Shown: positions 1-8,090 of the stretch, in pieces
Layout: every line of letters starts with the position of its first letter
Position numbering within the stretch: position 1 is the first letter of the stretch
DNA from: Planctomycetales bacterium
GTDB lineage: Bacteria; Planctomycetota; JAKEIC01
Direction of reading: 5' to 3'
Assembly: GCA_022614695.1 (NCBI GenBank)
Contig: JAKEIC010000068.1
Location: 1 to 48,333, forward strand
DNA length: 48,333 nt
Notes under the pieces: model-generated
The model's input: the letters and a program-made list of their open reading frames with translations, nothing else
What the model was told of the DNA's origin: nothing
The model's database searches: none
Made by a program: the position numbers and the translations under genes

Positions 1-171
1 CTACCGGTCCCCCAGCGCGGCCCGCGCCGCGCTCACGCCGACCCCGGAGGTCGCCGCGTGATTGCCGCTACCACCTTGTCCAAGAAATCGGGTGCGCTAC
101 AAAGGGAGCACCGAGAATCGCGAGGAGAACGACCAGACACCCCAGAGCCTTGCCGCGCGACAAGTGTGCCC
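1..171. other. Window edge, no well-supported gene
   Basis: The plus frame from base 2 stays open to a TGA at 59-61 and could be the last 19 codons of a plus-strand gene that begins outside the window, but nothing in it is recognisable. The rest is the sequence downstream of the secreted zinc-ribbon gene. No terminator-like hairpin with a T-run is visible. Confidence 0.3.
68..163 (-). CDS. Possible 31-residue membrane peptide
   Basis: A TTG-initiated frame begins 8 nt after the stop of the zinc-ribbon gene. It encodes a short basic start (SRGK) followed by a hydrophobic stretch (CLVVLLAILG) and ends FVAHPISWTRW. It resembles a small single-span membrane peptide or a signal-peptide remnant. 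The start codon is weak, the ribosome site is unconvincing and no family is recognised, so it may be chance. Confidence 0.15.
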   Translation of the reverse strand: MSRGKALGCLVVLLAILGAPFVAHPISWTRW

Positions 172-1161
172 TTACCCCTTCGGCAGCGCGCCCATGGCGA
201 CTTCCAAGCCCCTCGCCGCGAGCTGGACGTCGCCCATCGTCACCATCTCGTCGGTCAGAGTCTCGTAGGCGTCCATCGCCTCGAGACACACGAGGGCGTC
301 CTGCGCCAGCGCGGGGTTGGATGCGGCCAGGGCCTCGGTCATGCTGAGGGGCTGACCGTTCCTCACCACGAGCTTCGCCTCAGAGAGGAAGTAGTTGGTG
401 TCCTTGTAGATTAGGTGCGTCAGGACCTTCGCGGGTTCCTTCTCAATGTCGGTCCGGCGAAGATAGGGGGCGCGCTCCATGAGGGCGCGCGTCGAGAGTT
501 CCAGCAGCGTCACGCGGCCGTACTTCGAGGTCGGTACGACAATGCCGTTCCCGAGCTTAAGGATGGCCGCCTCGGTGAGCTGTCGCTTCACGGTGGCTTG
601 CTCCTGGTAGAGAGCGTAGCCTACGGCGAGGGCCTCGATCGCACGCCGCTGCTTGTCGGGGTCTGTGACGAACCGGCGGACGCGGGGGCCGTACTGACGA
701 GTCACGGCCTCGACGCGAGGGCGGAGGCGCGCGGTCCGCTGGGCCGTCTTCGCCCGGATCGGAGCCCACCCGCACCGCCCGCAGCGCGAGCCAAGCGCGA
801 TCACCCGGCCGCACCCGGTGCAGGGGTGCTCGTACTTCTGGATCTGCTCGCGCGCACGCTCTGTCAGGCGCTTGGTCCCGCAGGAGACGCAAGTGGCGCC
901 GACGTGGATGGTCCTCCCACAGGAGGGGCTGCTGTGGGCCCGCTCCCGCCACTCCTCCCTGACCTTCTCCTTGGCGCCCTCGACCTTCTCTCTCGCGCGC
1001 TCAGTGGCCCGTTCCAGTCCGCCCCGAGCCCGCTCGCCGGCGCCGCGTGCAACCTCCCCGGCGCGATCGAGCCAGCCCTTCTTCTTCTCCTGGGCGCCTG
1101 CCGTGTTGTCACCCGACGCGAGACCGCACAAGACCACGGCCCCGAGCAAGAGTCGCGACAT
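172..1161 (-). CDS. Secreted zinc-ribbon/coiled-coil protein, hypothetical
   Basis: The product is 329 residues. The chosen ATG gives a Sec signal peptide (MSRLLLGAVVLCGLAS... ending near AGAQ) and lies a few bases after a GGAGG ribosome site; upstream in-frame codons would put the signal peptide inside the protein. A charged amphipathic helix rich in R, E and K (about residues 25-80) follows, with GERARGG- and ERAREK-type segments. Next come two zinc-ribbon-like clusters: CGRTIHVGATCVSCG, then CTGC followed about 8 residues later by CGRCG. The C-terminal two thirds look globular (KYGRVTLLELSTRAL, LVVRNGQPLSMTEALAAS) and match no family that I know. It is probably a periplasmic zinc-binding structural protein. 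It is transcribed alone from its own predicted promoter. Function is unknown. Confidence 0.75.
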   Translation of the reverse strand: MSRLLLGAVVLCGLASGDNTAGAQEKKKGWLDRAGEVARGAGERARGGLERATERAREKVEGAKEKVREEWRERAHSSPSCGRTIHVGATCVSCGTKRLTERAREQIQKYEHPCTGCGRVIALGSRCGRCGWAPIRAKTAQRTARLRPRVEAVTRQYGPRVRRFVTDPDKQRRAIEALAVGYALYQEQATVKRQLTEAAILKLGNGIVVPTSKYGRVTLLELSTRALMERAPYLRRTDIEKEPAKVLTHLIYKDTNYFLSEAKLVVRNGQPLSMTEALAASNPALAQDALVCLEAMDAYETLTDEMVTMGDVQLAARGLEVAMGALPKG

Positions 1162-1193
1162 CCGTACCTCCACCAGCACGCGATCCGCCCGCA

Positions 1194-1227
1194 ATTCTAC
1201 CCTACGCCTGTCCCGTGGCCCGGTCAA
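1194..1227 (-). promoter_or_regulatory. Predicted sigma70-type promoter of the zinc-ribbon gene
   Basis: On the minus strand a TTGACC -35 (1222-1227) is followed after 17 bases by TAGGGT (1199-1204). An overlapping TAGAAT (1194-1199) matches the window's usual -10 but would need a 22-base spacer. The leader would be about 35 nt and contains the GGAGG ribosome site. Confidence 0.5.
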
Positions 1228-1287
1228 CTCATGGGGACATCCGCCGCCCATCTTCGCCCTGACGCGCGGGGCGCCCAGGCCCACGAT

Positions 1288-2040
1288 CTACCCCTTCCCC
1301 GCCTCCGCCAGGATCTCCTCCGGCACGTCGAAGTTCGTGTGGACGGCCGAGACGTCGTCGTGGTCGTCGAGTTCCGAGACCAGCGCGAGGACCTTGCGGG
1401 CCGCGTCGCCCTGGAGGGGGACCAGGTTCTTCGGGACCCTGGTCACGTCGGCGCTCGTCCACTTGAGCTTCTTCGCGGCGAGGGCGGCCTTCACGGCCTC
1501 GAGCGACTCGGGAGGCGTGACCACCTCGAAGACGTCCCCCTCCGCCCGCACGTCGTCCGCCCCCGCGTCGGCCGCGAGCCCGATCAGGTCGTCCTCGGGG
1601 ATGGCGGACTTCGGGACCGTCAGGAGCCCCTTCACGTCGAAGAGCCAGGCCACGGAGTTCGACGCCGCGAGCTTCCCGCCGTGGTGCTCGAGGAGGACCC
1701 GCAGCTCGCCAGCGGTGCGCGTGCGGTTGTCGGTCAGGATCTCGAGGAGGATCGCGACGCCTCCCGGCCCGTAGGCCTCGTAGATCATCTGCTCGGGGAT
1801 CGCCCCCTCGAGCTCTCCGGTCCCCTTCTTGATCGCGCGCTCGACCTGGTCGCGCGTCATGTTCGCGGACTTCGCCTTGTCGAGCAGGTCCCGTAGGGTC
1901 GGGTTCATGTCGGGGTCGCCGCCCTTTTGCCGCGCGGCCGAGATGATGAGCCGCGCGAGCATCGAGATGAGCTTCCCCTTCTTCTTGTCGAGGAGCCCCT
2001 TCTTGTGCTTGATCGTCGCCCAGTGGGAGTGGCGGGCCAT
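1288..2040 (-). CDS. yebC: YebC/PmpR (TACO1) family protein
   Basis: The product is 250 residues, normal for the family. It begins with the family signature MARHSHWATIKHKKG, followed by RLIISAARQKGGDP and NPTLRDLLDKAKSANM. The centre has the conserved YGPGGVAILLEILTDNRTRTA segment in split form, and the C-terminal lobe ends in SELDDHDDVSAVHTNFD, which matches the family's usual ELDDVQ-VYHN region. Members are cytoplasmic; some act as transcriptional regulators and others help ribosomes through difficult peptide stretches. The gene is the last of the minus-strand run from MurA. A TAGACT -10-like box overlaps the stop codon of the upstream TPR gene, followed by a GC-rich leader with a GGGGAC/GTCCCC inverted repeat. 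Confidence 0.95.
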   Translation of the reverse strand: MARHSHWATIKHKKGLLDKKKGKLISMLARLIISAARQKGGDPDMNPTLRDLLDKAKSANMTRDQVERAIKKGTGELEGAIPEQMIYEAYGPGGVAILLEILTDNRTRTAGELRVLLEHHGGKLAASNSVAWLFDVKGLLTVPKSAIPEDDLIGLAADAGADDVRAEGDVFEVVTPPESLEAVKAALAAKKLKWTSADVTRVPKNLVPLQGDAARKVLALVSELDDHDDVSAVHTNFDVPEEILAEAGKG

Positions 2041-2077
2041 GGGGATGGGGCGGCGGCCCCGGGGGACCGTCCCCAGT

Positions 2078-3211
2078 CTAGCGGAAGCCCCCCTCGCGCG
2101 CCTCGGCGGCGCGGCGGCGGGCGTCGGCGGCGTCGCGTTCGAGGCCCGCCGAGGCGCAGGCCTCGGCGAGCCGGTCCCAGGCCGTCGGGTCGTCCCCGAG
2201 CGCCTCCGCCGCCCGGCGGAGCGGGGGGACGGCCTCCTGGGCGCGGCCGGCCCGCAGGAGCGCCCGGCCGAGCGCGGCCCCGAGCTCAGGATCTCCGGGG
2301 TCGGCCTTCGAAGCCTCGCGGTGGAGCGCGACGGCCCGGTCGAGGTCGCCGTTCTCCTCGGCGACCCTCCCGAGCAGGTGCAGGGCGCCGCGCGCGAGCC
2401 GGCCGCGCGGGTCCCCCCGGGACCCCGCGAGGGCGAGCGCCGCCTCGAGCGGAGCCCGGGCCTCGCCGGGGCGGCCGAGCTCCGCGAGGAGCAGGCGGCC
2501 GAGCCTCACGAGCGACTCGCCCGAGCCGGGGTCGCGCTCCGCGGCCCGCCGGTAGACCTCCGCGGCCTCCGGGAACCGGCGCAGGCGCTCGAGCAGGTCG
2601 CCGCGGTAGAGGAGGGAGGGCGTCTCCTCCGGCAGCCGCTCGACCTCGGCGAGGGCGGTCGGGAGGTCCCGGAGGGCATCCAAGCAGAGCGCCCGCCGAT
2701 ACCGGAGCGCGGCGTCCGCCGGCTCTGGGATCCGCCGGTAGGCGGCGAGCGCCTCGGAGGGAAGCCCCGCCTCGCGGAAGAGGTCCCCGGCCCGCCGGAG
2801 CGCGGCCGCCGAGCTTCCCGGCGAGTCTCGGAGCACCTCGGCCGCCTCGCTCGGGCGTCCCCGCCGCTCGAGGAGGTCGGCGAGCGCCCCGGCGGGGCGG
2901 GAATCCCCGGGGGCTCCGGCCGTGGCGCGGAGAAGCTCCTCCTCGGCGCGATCGGGCTCGGCGAGCGCCTCGAGGACCGCGGCGAGCCGGAGCCGTGGCT
3001 CCGGGTCCGCCGGGCCGGCCGCATCGGCCGCGCGCCCGAGGAGCGCCAGCCCCCCGGCGACGTCGCCCCCCCGGACCCGGGCCTCCCCCGCCGCCGCGAG
3101 GAGGGGCACCGAGCCCGGCCGGAGCGCGAGCGCCTGCTCGTAACCGGCCGCCGCGCCCGGGAAGTCGCCGGCGGCCTCCCGGGCCGCCGCGCGGTAGATC
3201 CGGCTGGCCAC
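2078..3211 (-). CDS. TPR-repeat protein, probable lipoprotein with unclear start
   Basis: From the first canonical start (GTG at 3211) the product is 377 residues. It is almost wholly tetratricopeptide repeats, for example DFPGAAAGYEQALALRPGS near the start and RFPEAAEVYRRAAERDPGS and DLDRAVALHREASKADPGD later, about eight to ten units. Such proteins usually act as protein-binding scaffolds. The reading frame continues upstream of the GTG through LRFGAALLAAGCAAG, which looks exactly like a lipoprotein leader with Cys acceptor. The only codon in the right place to start it is GTA (3296-3298), overlapping the hisG stop. The gene is therefore probably a lipoprotein whose start is non-canonical or altered. 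It lies directly downstream of hisG. Confidence 0.8.
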   Translation of the reverse strand: MASRIYRAAAREAAGDFPGAAAGYEQALALRPGSVPLLAAAGEARVRGGDVAGGLALLGRAADAAGPADPEPRLRLAAVLEALAEPDRAEEELLRATAGAPGDSRPAGALADLLERRGRPSEAAEVLRDSPGSSAAALRRAGDLFREAGLPSEALAAYRRIPEPADAALRYRRALCLDALRDLPTALAEVERLPEETPSLLYRGDLLERLRRFPEAAEVYRRAAERDPGSGESLVRLGRLLLAELGRPGEARAPLEAALALAGSRGDPRGRLARGALHLLGRVAEENGDLDRAVALHREASKADPGDPELGAALGRALLRAGRAQEAVPPLRRAAEALGDDPTAWDRLAEACASAGLERDAADARRRAAEAREGGFR

Positions 3212-3294
3212 CTCGCGGTCGCGCTCGGCAGGGTCCGGGCCCGCCGCGCAGCCGGCCGCGAGCAGGGCCGCCCCGAAACGGAGACCGGCGGGAG

Positions 3295-4161
3295 TTACGG
3301 CACCACCTTGTTCAGCGGGTACTCCACGATCCCCTCGGCGCCGGCCGCCTTGAGCCGGGGGATCAGGTCGCGCACGGTCTTCTCGTCCACCATGATCTCG
3401 ACGGCGTGCCAGCCCGTTCCCGAGAGCGGGGAGACCGTCGGGGAGCGCATCGAGGGAAGCAGGGCGAGGAGCGCCTGGAGGCGGCTCTCGTGGATGTTCA
3501 TCTTGAGCCCCACCTTCTCCCGGGCCGCGATGGCGCCCTGGAGGAGGAGCGCGATCGTGTCGAGCTTCTGGCGCCGCGAGGGATCGGCCCACGCCGCCTC
3601 GTTGCAGATCAGCACCGTGCGCGACGTCATGACGGTCTCGACGACCCGCAGCCGGTTCGCCCGCAAGCTCGAGCCGGTCTCGGTCACCTCGACGATCGCG
3701 TCGGCGAGGTCGGGGACCTTCGCCTCCGTCGCGCCCCAGGAGAACTCGACCTTGGCCCGGACGCCGAGCCGGGCGAGCCAGTCGCTCGCCACCCGCACCA
3801 GCTCGGTCGAGACGCGCTTGCCCTCGAGGTCCGCCGGCTTCCGGACCGGCGAGTCCTCGGGCACCGCGAGGACCCAGCGGACGGGGGCCGCGAGCTGCTT
3901 CGAGTAGACGAGCGGCGCGACCACGCGGGTCCGGCAGCCCGACTCGAGGAGCCAGTCCTCGCCGGTGAGGCCCGCGTCGAGGACCCCCGCCTCCACGTAG
4001 CGGGCCATCTCCTGCGGCCGGACCCAGCGGCAGTGGAGGTCGGGGTCGTCCACCGTGGCGGTGTAGGAGCGGCTGGAGCTGGTGACCGCCCACCCGGCCC
4101 GGGCGAAGAGGGAGACGGTCGCCTCCTCGAGGCTGCCCTTGGGCAGACCCAGCTTCAGCAT
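3295..4161 (-). CDS. hisG: ATP phosphoribosyltransferase, long form
   Basis: HisG catalyses the first step of histidine synthesis, joining ATP and PRPP to give phosphoribosyl-ATP. The 288-residue length indicates the long form with a C-terminal ACT-like regulatory domain (from about residue 210: REKVGLKMNIHESR...WHAVEIMVDEKTVRDLIPRLKAAGAEGIVEYPLNKVVP), which in this class allows histidine feedback without HisZ. Visible motifs are LGLPKGSLEE at the start, DAGLTGEDWL and DLADAIVEVTETGSSLRANRL for the PRPP site. ATG was chosen because the family starts here; it overlaps the upstream stop as ATGA. The only other histidine gene seen is hisI at 39521, so the pathway is scattered. Confidence 0.95.
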   Translation of the reverse strand: MLKLGLPKGSLEEATVSLFARAGWAVTSSSRSYTATVDDPDLHCRWVRPQEMARYVEAGVLDAGLTGEDWLLESGCRTRVVAPLVYSKQLAAPVRWVLAVPEDSPVRKPADLEGKRVSTELVRVASDWLARLGVRAKVEFSWGATEAKVPDLADAIVEVTETGSSLRANRLRVVETVMTSRTVLICNEAAWADPSRRQKLDTIALLLQGAIAAREKVGLKMNIHESRLQALLALLPSMRSPTVSPLSGTGWHAVEIMVDEKTVRDLIPRLKAAGAEGIVEYPLNKVVP

Positions 4162-4991
4162 CAGCGCTTCCGGGCGGGGGCGGGCCGGCGGGCGGGCCGC
4201 GCCTTCGCGGCCGCGGGGGACTGGCCCTTCTTCGGGGCCTTCACCGAGGAGGGAGCCTTCGCCGGCGCGGAGGCCTTCGCCTTGGCGGCGGCCGCCGCCT
4301 CGGCCTTCTTCTGCTCCGCGATCGTCCGCACCCCGGTCTCGCAGGTCCCGCCGAGCGGGCACTGCGGGCAGCGCGGCTCCTTCGGGAGGCAGAACTCCTC
4401 CGAGACGATCCCGAAGAGCTGGTGGGTTCGCGGGTGGAGTCGGCGCGGCAGCTGCGCCTCGAGGGACTCGGCGGCGCGGCCCGGCGTGAGGCCCCGCCGC
4501 ACCAGCCCCGTCCTCTCCGAGACGCGGACGACCCCGTGCGAGGGGAAGATGCCGGCCCCCCGCAGGCGGCCGTAGAGGATCGCCCCGGCGGCGTGGGTCG
4601 GGAGGTCCGAGAACCCGGCGAGGTAGGCGTGCGCCTCGCGCAGCTCCATCCCGGCCACGTTGTCCAGGCTCACGCGGTTCAGCCGCGTGAAGATCTGCTG
4701 GAGCGCTCGCTTCAGGGCGACCGCCCGGGCCCCGGGGTCGGGGACATGGGCGCGGTCCAGGGCGTCCCCGATCTCGCGCCAGGTGGCGACGCGCATCTCG
4801 TTCCAGTCCACGAACTCGCGCTGGAGCGCCTGGTAGCCGCGGTCGCCGACCGCCGGCGGGGCCCCGGTCGCGACGATCGCGTGGACCGCGACGTCGAGCG
4901 GGGTCTCGAGCCAGCCCGGGGTGCGGCGCACCCCGTAGCGCTTCTCGAGGAGGGCGACCATCCGGTCGGCCCGGGGCCGGCGCCCGCTCAC
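4161..4991 (-). CDS. Endonuclease III-like HhH-GPD protein, catalytic residues missing
   Basis: The product is 276 residues. Residues about 25-225 follow the endonuclease III/HhH-GPD fold and end in a perfect iron-sulfur motif CLPKEPRCPQCPLGGTC (C-x6-C-x2-C-x5-C). The helix-hairpin-helix LPGVGRKTA of active enzymes is replaced by LPTHAAGAI, so the catalytic lysine is lost. The VDTH segment that carries the catalytic aspartate is replaced by FPSH. A strand-cleaving glycosylase is therefore unlikely; a DNA-binding or structural role is possible. The last 50 residues are K/A/P-rich and histone-H1-like. It overlaps hisG (ATGA) and lies 7 bases after rpsP. The fold assignment is firm; the function is inference. 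Confidence 0.85.
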   Translation of the reverse strand: MSGRRPRADRMVALLEKRYGVRRTPGWLETPLDVAVHAIVATGAPPAVGDRGYQALQREFVDWNEMRVATWREIGDALDRAHVPDPGARAVALKRALQQIFTRLNRVSLDNVAGMELREAHAYLAGFSDLPTHAAGAILYGRLRGAGIFPSHGVVRVSERTGLVRRGLTPGRAAESLEAQLPRRLHPRTHQLFGIVSEEFCLPKEPRCPQCPLGGTCETGVRTIAEQKKAEAAAAAKAKASAPAKAPSSVKAPKKGQSPAAAKARPARRPAPARKR

Positions 4992-4998
4992 GCGTCGC

Positions 4999-5364
4999 CT
5001 ACTTCTTCTTCTCGCTCTTGGAGGCCTTCGACGCCGGCTTCTTCTCGGCCTTGAGCACGAGCCCGGGCTTCGTGGGCGGGGCCTCCGGGGCCGGGGCGGG
5101 CTTCGGCGGCTCCGGCTTCGAGATCCCGAGGCGGCGGAGCACCGCAGCCATCTTCACCGAGGGCCGGGCGCCCTGCGAGAGCCAGTAGACGACTCGTTCG
5201 CGGTCGAGGACCATCGCCCGGGCGTCGTCCTTGACCAGAGGGTCCCAGTGGCCGAGGCGCTCGATGCAGGGCCCGTCGCGAGCCGCGCGCCGGTCGTAGG
5301 CGCCGATGCGGAAGAACGGCCGGTTGTTCCGGCCGGTCCGCGACATCCGGATCATCACCGACAT
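4999..5364 (-). CDS. rpsP: 30S ribosomal protein bS16
   Basis: S16 is a small-subunit assembly protein. The first about 80 residues show the family pattern: MIRMSRTGRNNRPFFRIGAYDRRAARDG, then IERLGHWDPL and ERVVYWLSQGARPSVKMAAVLRRLGI. At 121 residues it is longer than the usual 80-90 because of a P/A/K-rich tail (about 84-121) ending SKSEKKK, probably disordered and RNA-binding. It follows ffh, a common pairing, and has its own predicted promoter and a GAGAAGG ribosome site. Confidence 0.96.
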   Translation of the reverse strand: MSVMIRMSRTGRNNRPFFRIGAYDRRAARDGPCIERLGHWDPLVKDDARAMVLDRERVVYWLSQGARPSVKMAAVLRRLGISKPEPPKPAPAPEAPPTKPGLVLKAEKKPASKASKSEKKK

Positions 5365-5415
5365 GGGTGCCCTTCTCCCGGCGGAGGCTCTCCGTCCGCC
5401 CGGCCGGGGGCGGGA

Positions 5416-5443
5416 AGTCTACCAGGAGGCGGCGGGAATCAAA
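5416..5443 (-). promoter_or_regulatory. Predicted promoter of rpsP
   Basis: On the minus strand TTTGAT (5438-5443) is followed after 16 bases by TAGACT (5416-5421), between the end of ffh and the start of rpsP. It would give a leader of about 45 nt containing a purine-rich ribosome site. The -35 is a weak match. Confidence 0.4.
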
Positions 5444-5448
5444 GCCCG

Positions 5449-6798
5449 TCACCCCTTCCCGAACTTCTTCCTCTGCCTCTGCAGCTGGAACCGCGCGAGC
5501 TTTCCCGTGAGCCCGCCGCCGGAGAGCACCTGCTTCACCTGCTGGCGCATCACCTGGAACTGTTTCAGGAGCTTCTGGACCTCGCCGATCCCGGTCGCGG
5601 AGCCCTGGGCGATCCGGCGACGGCGGCTCGCGTCCACGAGGTCGGGGTCGCGCCGCTCCTCGGGGGTCATGGACTGGATGATCGCCTTCATCTTCACGAG
5701 CGGCTTCTCGTCCACCTCCTGTCCCCCGAGCGCCGCCCCGAGGCCGGGTATCATCCCGAGGAGGTCCTTGATCGGCCCCATCTTCTGGATCTGCTGGATC
5801 TGGTTCAGGAAGTCCTCGAGTGTGAACTCGTTCCGGAGGAGCTTCTCCTGGGCGGCCAGCGCCTCCTCCTCGGAGACGACCGCCTGCGCCTTCTCGACGA
5901 GGGAGACGACGTCGCCGAGACCGAGGATCCGCGTGGCGACCCGGTCGGGGTGGAACTCCTCGAGGCCGTCCACCGTCTCGGAGACCCCGACGTAGACGAC
6001 GGGGACCTTCGTGACCGACTTGATCGAGAGCGCGGCGCCCCCGCGCGCGTCGCCGTCCATCTTCGTGAGGATCGCGCCCGAGAGCCCGAGGCGGCGGTGG
6101 AACTCGGACGCGCTCGCGAGGGCGTCCTGGCCCGTCATCGCGTCGGTGACGAGGTACGTCCGGTCGGGGGGGACCCGCCGGCGGATCTCCGAGAGCTCTT
6201 CCATCAGCTCGTCGTCAATGTGGAGGCGGCCGCCCGTGTCGAGGATGACGAGGTCGCGGCCGGCCTTCGCGGCGGCGGCGACGCCGTTGGCGCAGAGGGC
6301 CGGGGCCTGGGAGCGCGGCTCGGCATGGACGGGGACCTCGATCTTGGCTCCCAGCGCCTGGAGCTGCTCGATCGCCGCGGGCCGGCGGACGTCGGCCGCG
6401 ACGAGGAGGGGCCGGCGCCCCTTCTTCTGCGCGAGGCGCGCGAGCTTCGCGGCGGTGGTCGTCTTCCCCGAGCCCTGGAGCCCGACCAGCATGACGACCG
6501 CGGGGGTCTGAGTGGCCACCGGCAGCGAGTGGTCCACCGGCCCGAGCAGCGCCACCAGCTCGTCGTGGACCACCTTCACGAACTGCTGGGCCGGGGTGAC
6601 GCTCTTCACCACCTCGTCGCCCACGGCGCGGACCGAGACCTTCCCGAGGAAGTCCTTCACGACCTGGTAGTGGACGTCGGCCTCGAGGAGCGCGAGCCGG
6701 ACCTGGCGGAGCCCCTCCTGGATGTTCGCCTCGGTGAGCTTCCGGCCGGCGAACCCGGCGAAGACCTTCGAGAGGGCGGCGGTGAGGCCCTCGAACAT
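5449..6798 (-). CDS. ffh: Signal recognition particle protein Ffh (SRP54)
   Basis: Ffh is the GTPase and signal-sequence-binding subunit of SRP that targets nascent membrane proteins to FtsY. The 449 residues show an N domain starting MFEGLTAALSKVFAGFAG, then the G domain with P-loop GLQGSGKTTTAAKLA (about 105-120), AADVRRPAAIEQL, and TKMDGDARGGAAL. The G3 motif is DTGGR rather than the usual DTAGR, a mild substitution. The methionine-bearing M domain follows (QKMGPIKDLLGMIPG, MKAIIQSMTPEERRDP, RRRRIAQGSATG), where SRP RNA binds. The start overlaps the murA stop (ATGA), so the two are probably co-transcribed. No 4.5S RNA gene was recognised here. Confidence 0.97.
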   Translation of the reverse strand: MFEGLTAALSKVFAGFAGRKLTEANIQEGLRQVRLALLEADVHYQVVKDFLGKVSVRAVGDEVVKSVTPAQQFVKVVHDELVALLGPVDHSLPVATQTPAVVMLVGLQGSGKTTTAAKLARLAQKKGRRPLLVAADVRRPAAIEQLQALGAKIEVPVHAEPRSQAPALCANGVAAAAKAGRDLVILDTGGRLHIDDELMEELSEIRRRVPPDRTYLVTDAMTGQDALASASEFHRRLGLSGAILTKMDGDARGGAALSIKSVTKVPVVYVGVSETVDGLEEFHPDRVATRILGLGDVVSLVEKAQAVVSEEEALAAQEKLLRNEFTLEDFLNQIQQIQKMGPIKDLLGMIPGLGAALGGQEVDEKPLVKMKAIIQSMTPEERRDPDLVDASRRRRIAQGSATGIGEVQKLLKQFQVMRQQVKQVLSGGGLTGKLARFQLQRQRKKFGKG

Positions 6799-8090
6799 CA
6801 GCCCCGATCCGACGCCCGGCTGCCCGCGTAGGGCTTCCGGACGATCCGCGCGCCGAGGGCGGCGAGGCGCTCCTCGATCCGCTCGTAGCCGCGGTCAATG
6901 TGGTCCACGCGGTTCACCTCGGTGGCCCCGCGCGCGACGAGCCCGGCGAGCAGGAGGCCGGCCGAGGCCCGGAGGTCGGTCGCCTGGACCGGGGCGCCCG
7001 AGAGGTCGAGGACGCCCTGGATCACCGCGCTCGGGCCCTCCTTCCGGATGTTCGCGCCCATGCGGTTCAGCTCGGCCACGTGCTGGAACCGGTCCGGGTA
7101 GATCCGCTCGGAGACGACGCTGATCCCCTCGGCGACGGCAAGGAGCGCCATCGCCTGCGCCTGGAGGTCGGTCGGGAACCCCGGGTAGGGGAGCGTGGCC
7201 ACGTCCACGGCCCTCGGCCGGTTGCTGGCGCGGACGGCGATCGAGCCGTCGCGGACCGCCAGCTCCGCCCCGGTCGCCTGGAGGAAGTCGCGGACGGCGC
7301 CGAGGTGTTCGGCCCGGGCGCCCGTCACCTCGACCTCTCCGCGGGTGATCGCGCCGGCCACGAGGAACGTCCCCGCCTCGATGCGGTCGGGGATCACGCG
7401 GTGGCGCGCGCCGTGGAGCGAGGCGACGCCCTGGATCTCGATCCGGGGCGTGCCCCCGCCCTTCACCTTGGCCCCCATCGCGCGGAGGAAGTCGCAGAGG
7501 TCGGCGACCTCCGGTTCGCAGGCCGCGTTCTCGATCACCGTGCGACCCTCGGCGAGAGTCGCCGCCATGACGACGTTGGCGGTGCCCGTCACCGTCGAGC
7601 CCGCCGTCCCGCCGAGGTAGATCTCGGCCCCGCGGAGCCTCGGCGCCTCGGCCTCGACGTACCCCGCCTCCATCGGGATCCGGGCCCCCAGCGCCTTCAG
7701 GCCCTTCAGGTGGAGGTCTATGGGCCGGACCCCGATCGAGCAGCCCCCCGGCATCGAGACCTTGGCCCGGCCGCGCCTCGCGACGAGCGGGCCGAGGACG
7801 CAGATCGAGGCCCGCATCGCGCGGACCCGCTCGTAGGAGGCCGTGACGGGGGAGGCGTCCACGACGCGCGTCACGAGCGCCCCGTCCTTCCGGCGCTTCG
7901 CCTCGACGCCGAGCTCCCCCAGCAGCCCGATCATCGTCCGCACGTCGTAGAGGTCGGGGACGTCCTGGAGGGTGCACGGCCCGTCGGCGAGGAGGGTCGC
8001 GGCCAGGATCGGGAGCGCCGCGTTCTTCGCGCCGGAGACGGAGACCTTCCCGCGCAGCCGGACGCCGCCCTCGATGATGAAGCGGTCCAA
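6798..8090 (-). CDS. murA: UDP-N-acetylglucosamine 1-carboxyvinyltransferase
   Basis: MurA transfers enolpyruvate from PEP to UDP-GlcNAc, the first committed step of peptidoglycan precursor synthesis, in the cytoplasm. The 430 residues are full length. Visible are GKVSVSGAKNAALPILAA (residues 14-31, with the conserved Lys22-Asn23 pair), RASICVLGPLVARRG, and the catalytic loop MPGGCSIGVRP with Cys117, the residue attacked by fosfomycin. The end has the family's NRVDHIDRGYERIEERLAALGA. The start is a TTG directly before the family's usual DRF-I-GG; no ATG fits. Having the Cys rather than Asp form predicts fosfomycin sensitivity unless uptake prevents it. Confidence 0.97.
   Translation of the reverse strand: MDRFIIEGGVRLRGKVSVSGAKNAALPILAATLLADGPCTLQDVPDLYDVRTMIGLLGELGVEAKRRKDGALVTRVVDASPVTASYERVRAMRASICVLGPLVARRGRAKVSMPGGCSIGVRPIDLHLKGLKALGARIPMEAGYVEAEAPRLRGAEIYLGGTAGSTVTGTANVVMAATLAEGRTVIENAACEPEVADLCDFLRAMGAKVKGGGTPRIEIQGVASLHGARHRVIPDRIEAGTFLVAGAITRGEVEVTGARAEHLGAVRDFLQATGAELAVRDGSIAVRASNRPRAVDVATLPYPGFPTDLQAQAMALLAVAEGISVVSERIYPDRFQHVAELNRMGANIRKEGPSAVIQGVLDLSGAPVQATDLRASAGLLLAGLVARGATEVNRVDHIDRGYERIEERLAALGARIVRKPYAGSRASDRG

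Noticed and set aside
1829..4575. Long plus-strand frames opposite the TPR, hisG and HhH-GPD genes
   Set aside because: Extremely Arg/Pro/Gly-rich and without recognisable motifs; the opposite strand holds well-supported genes.
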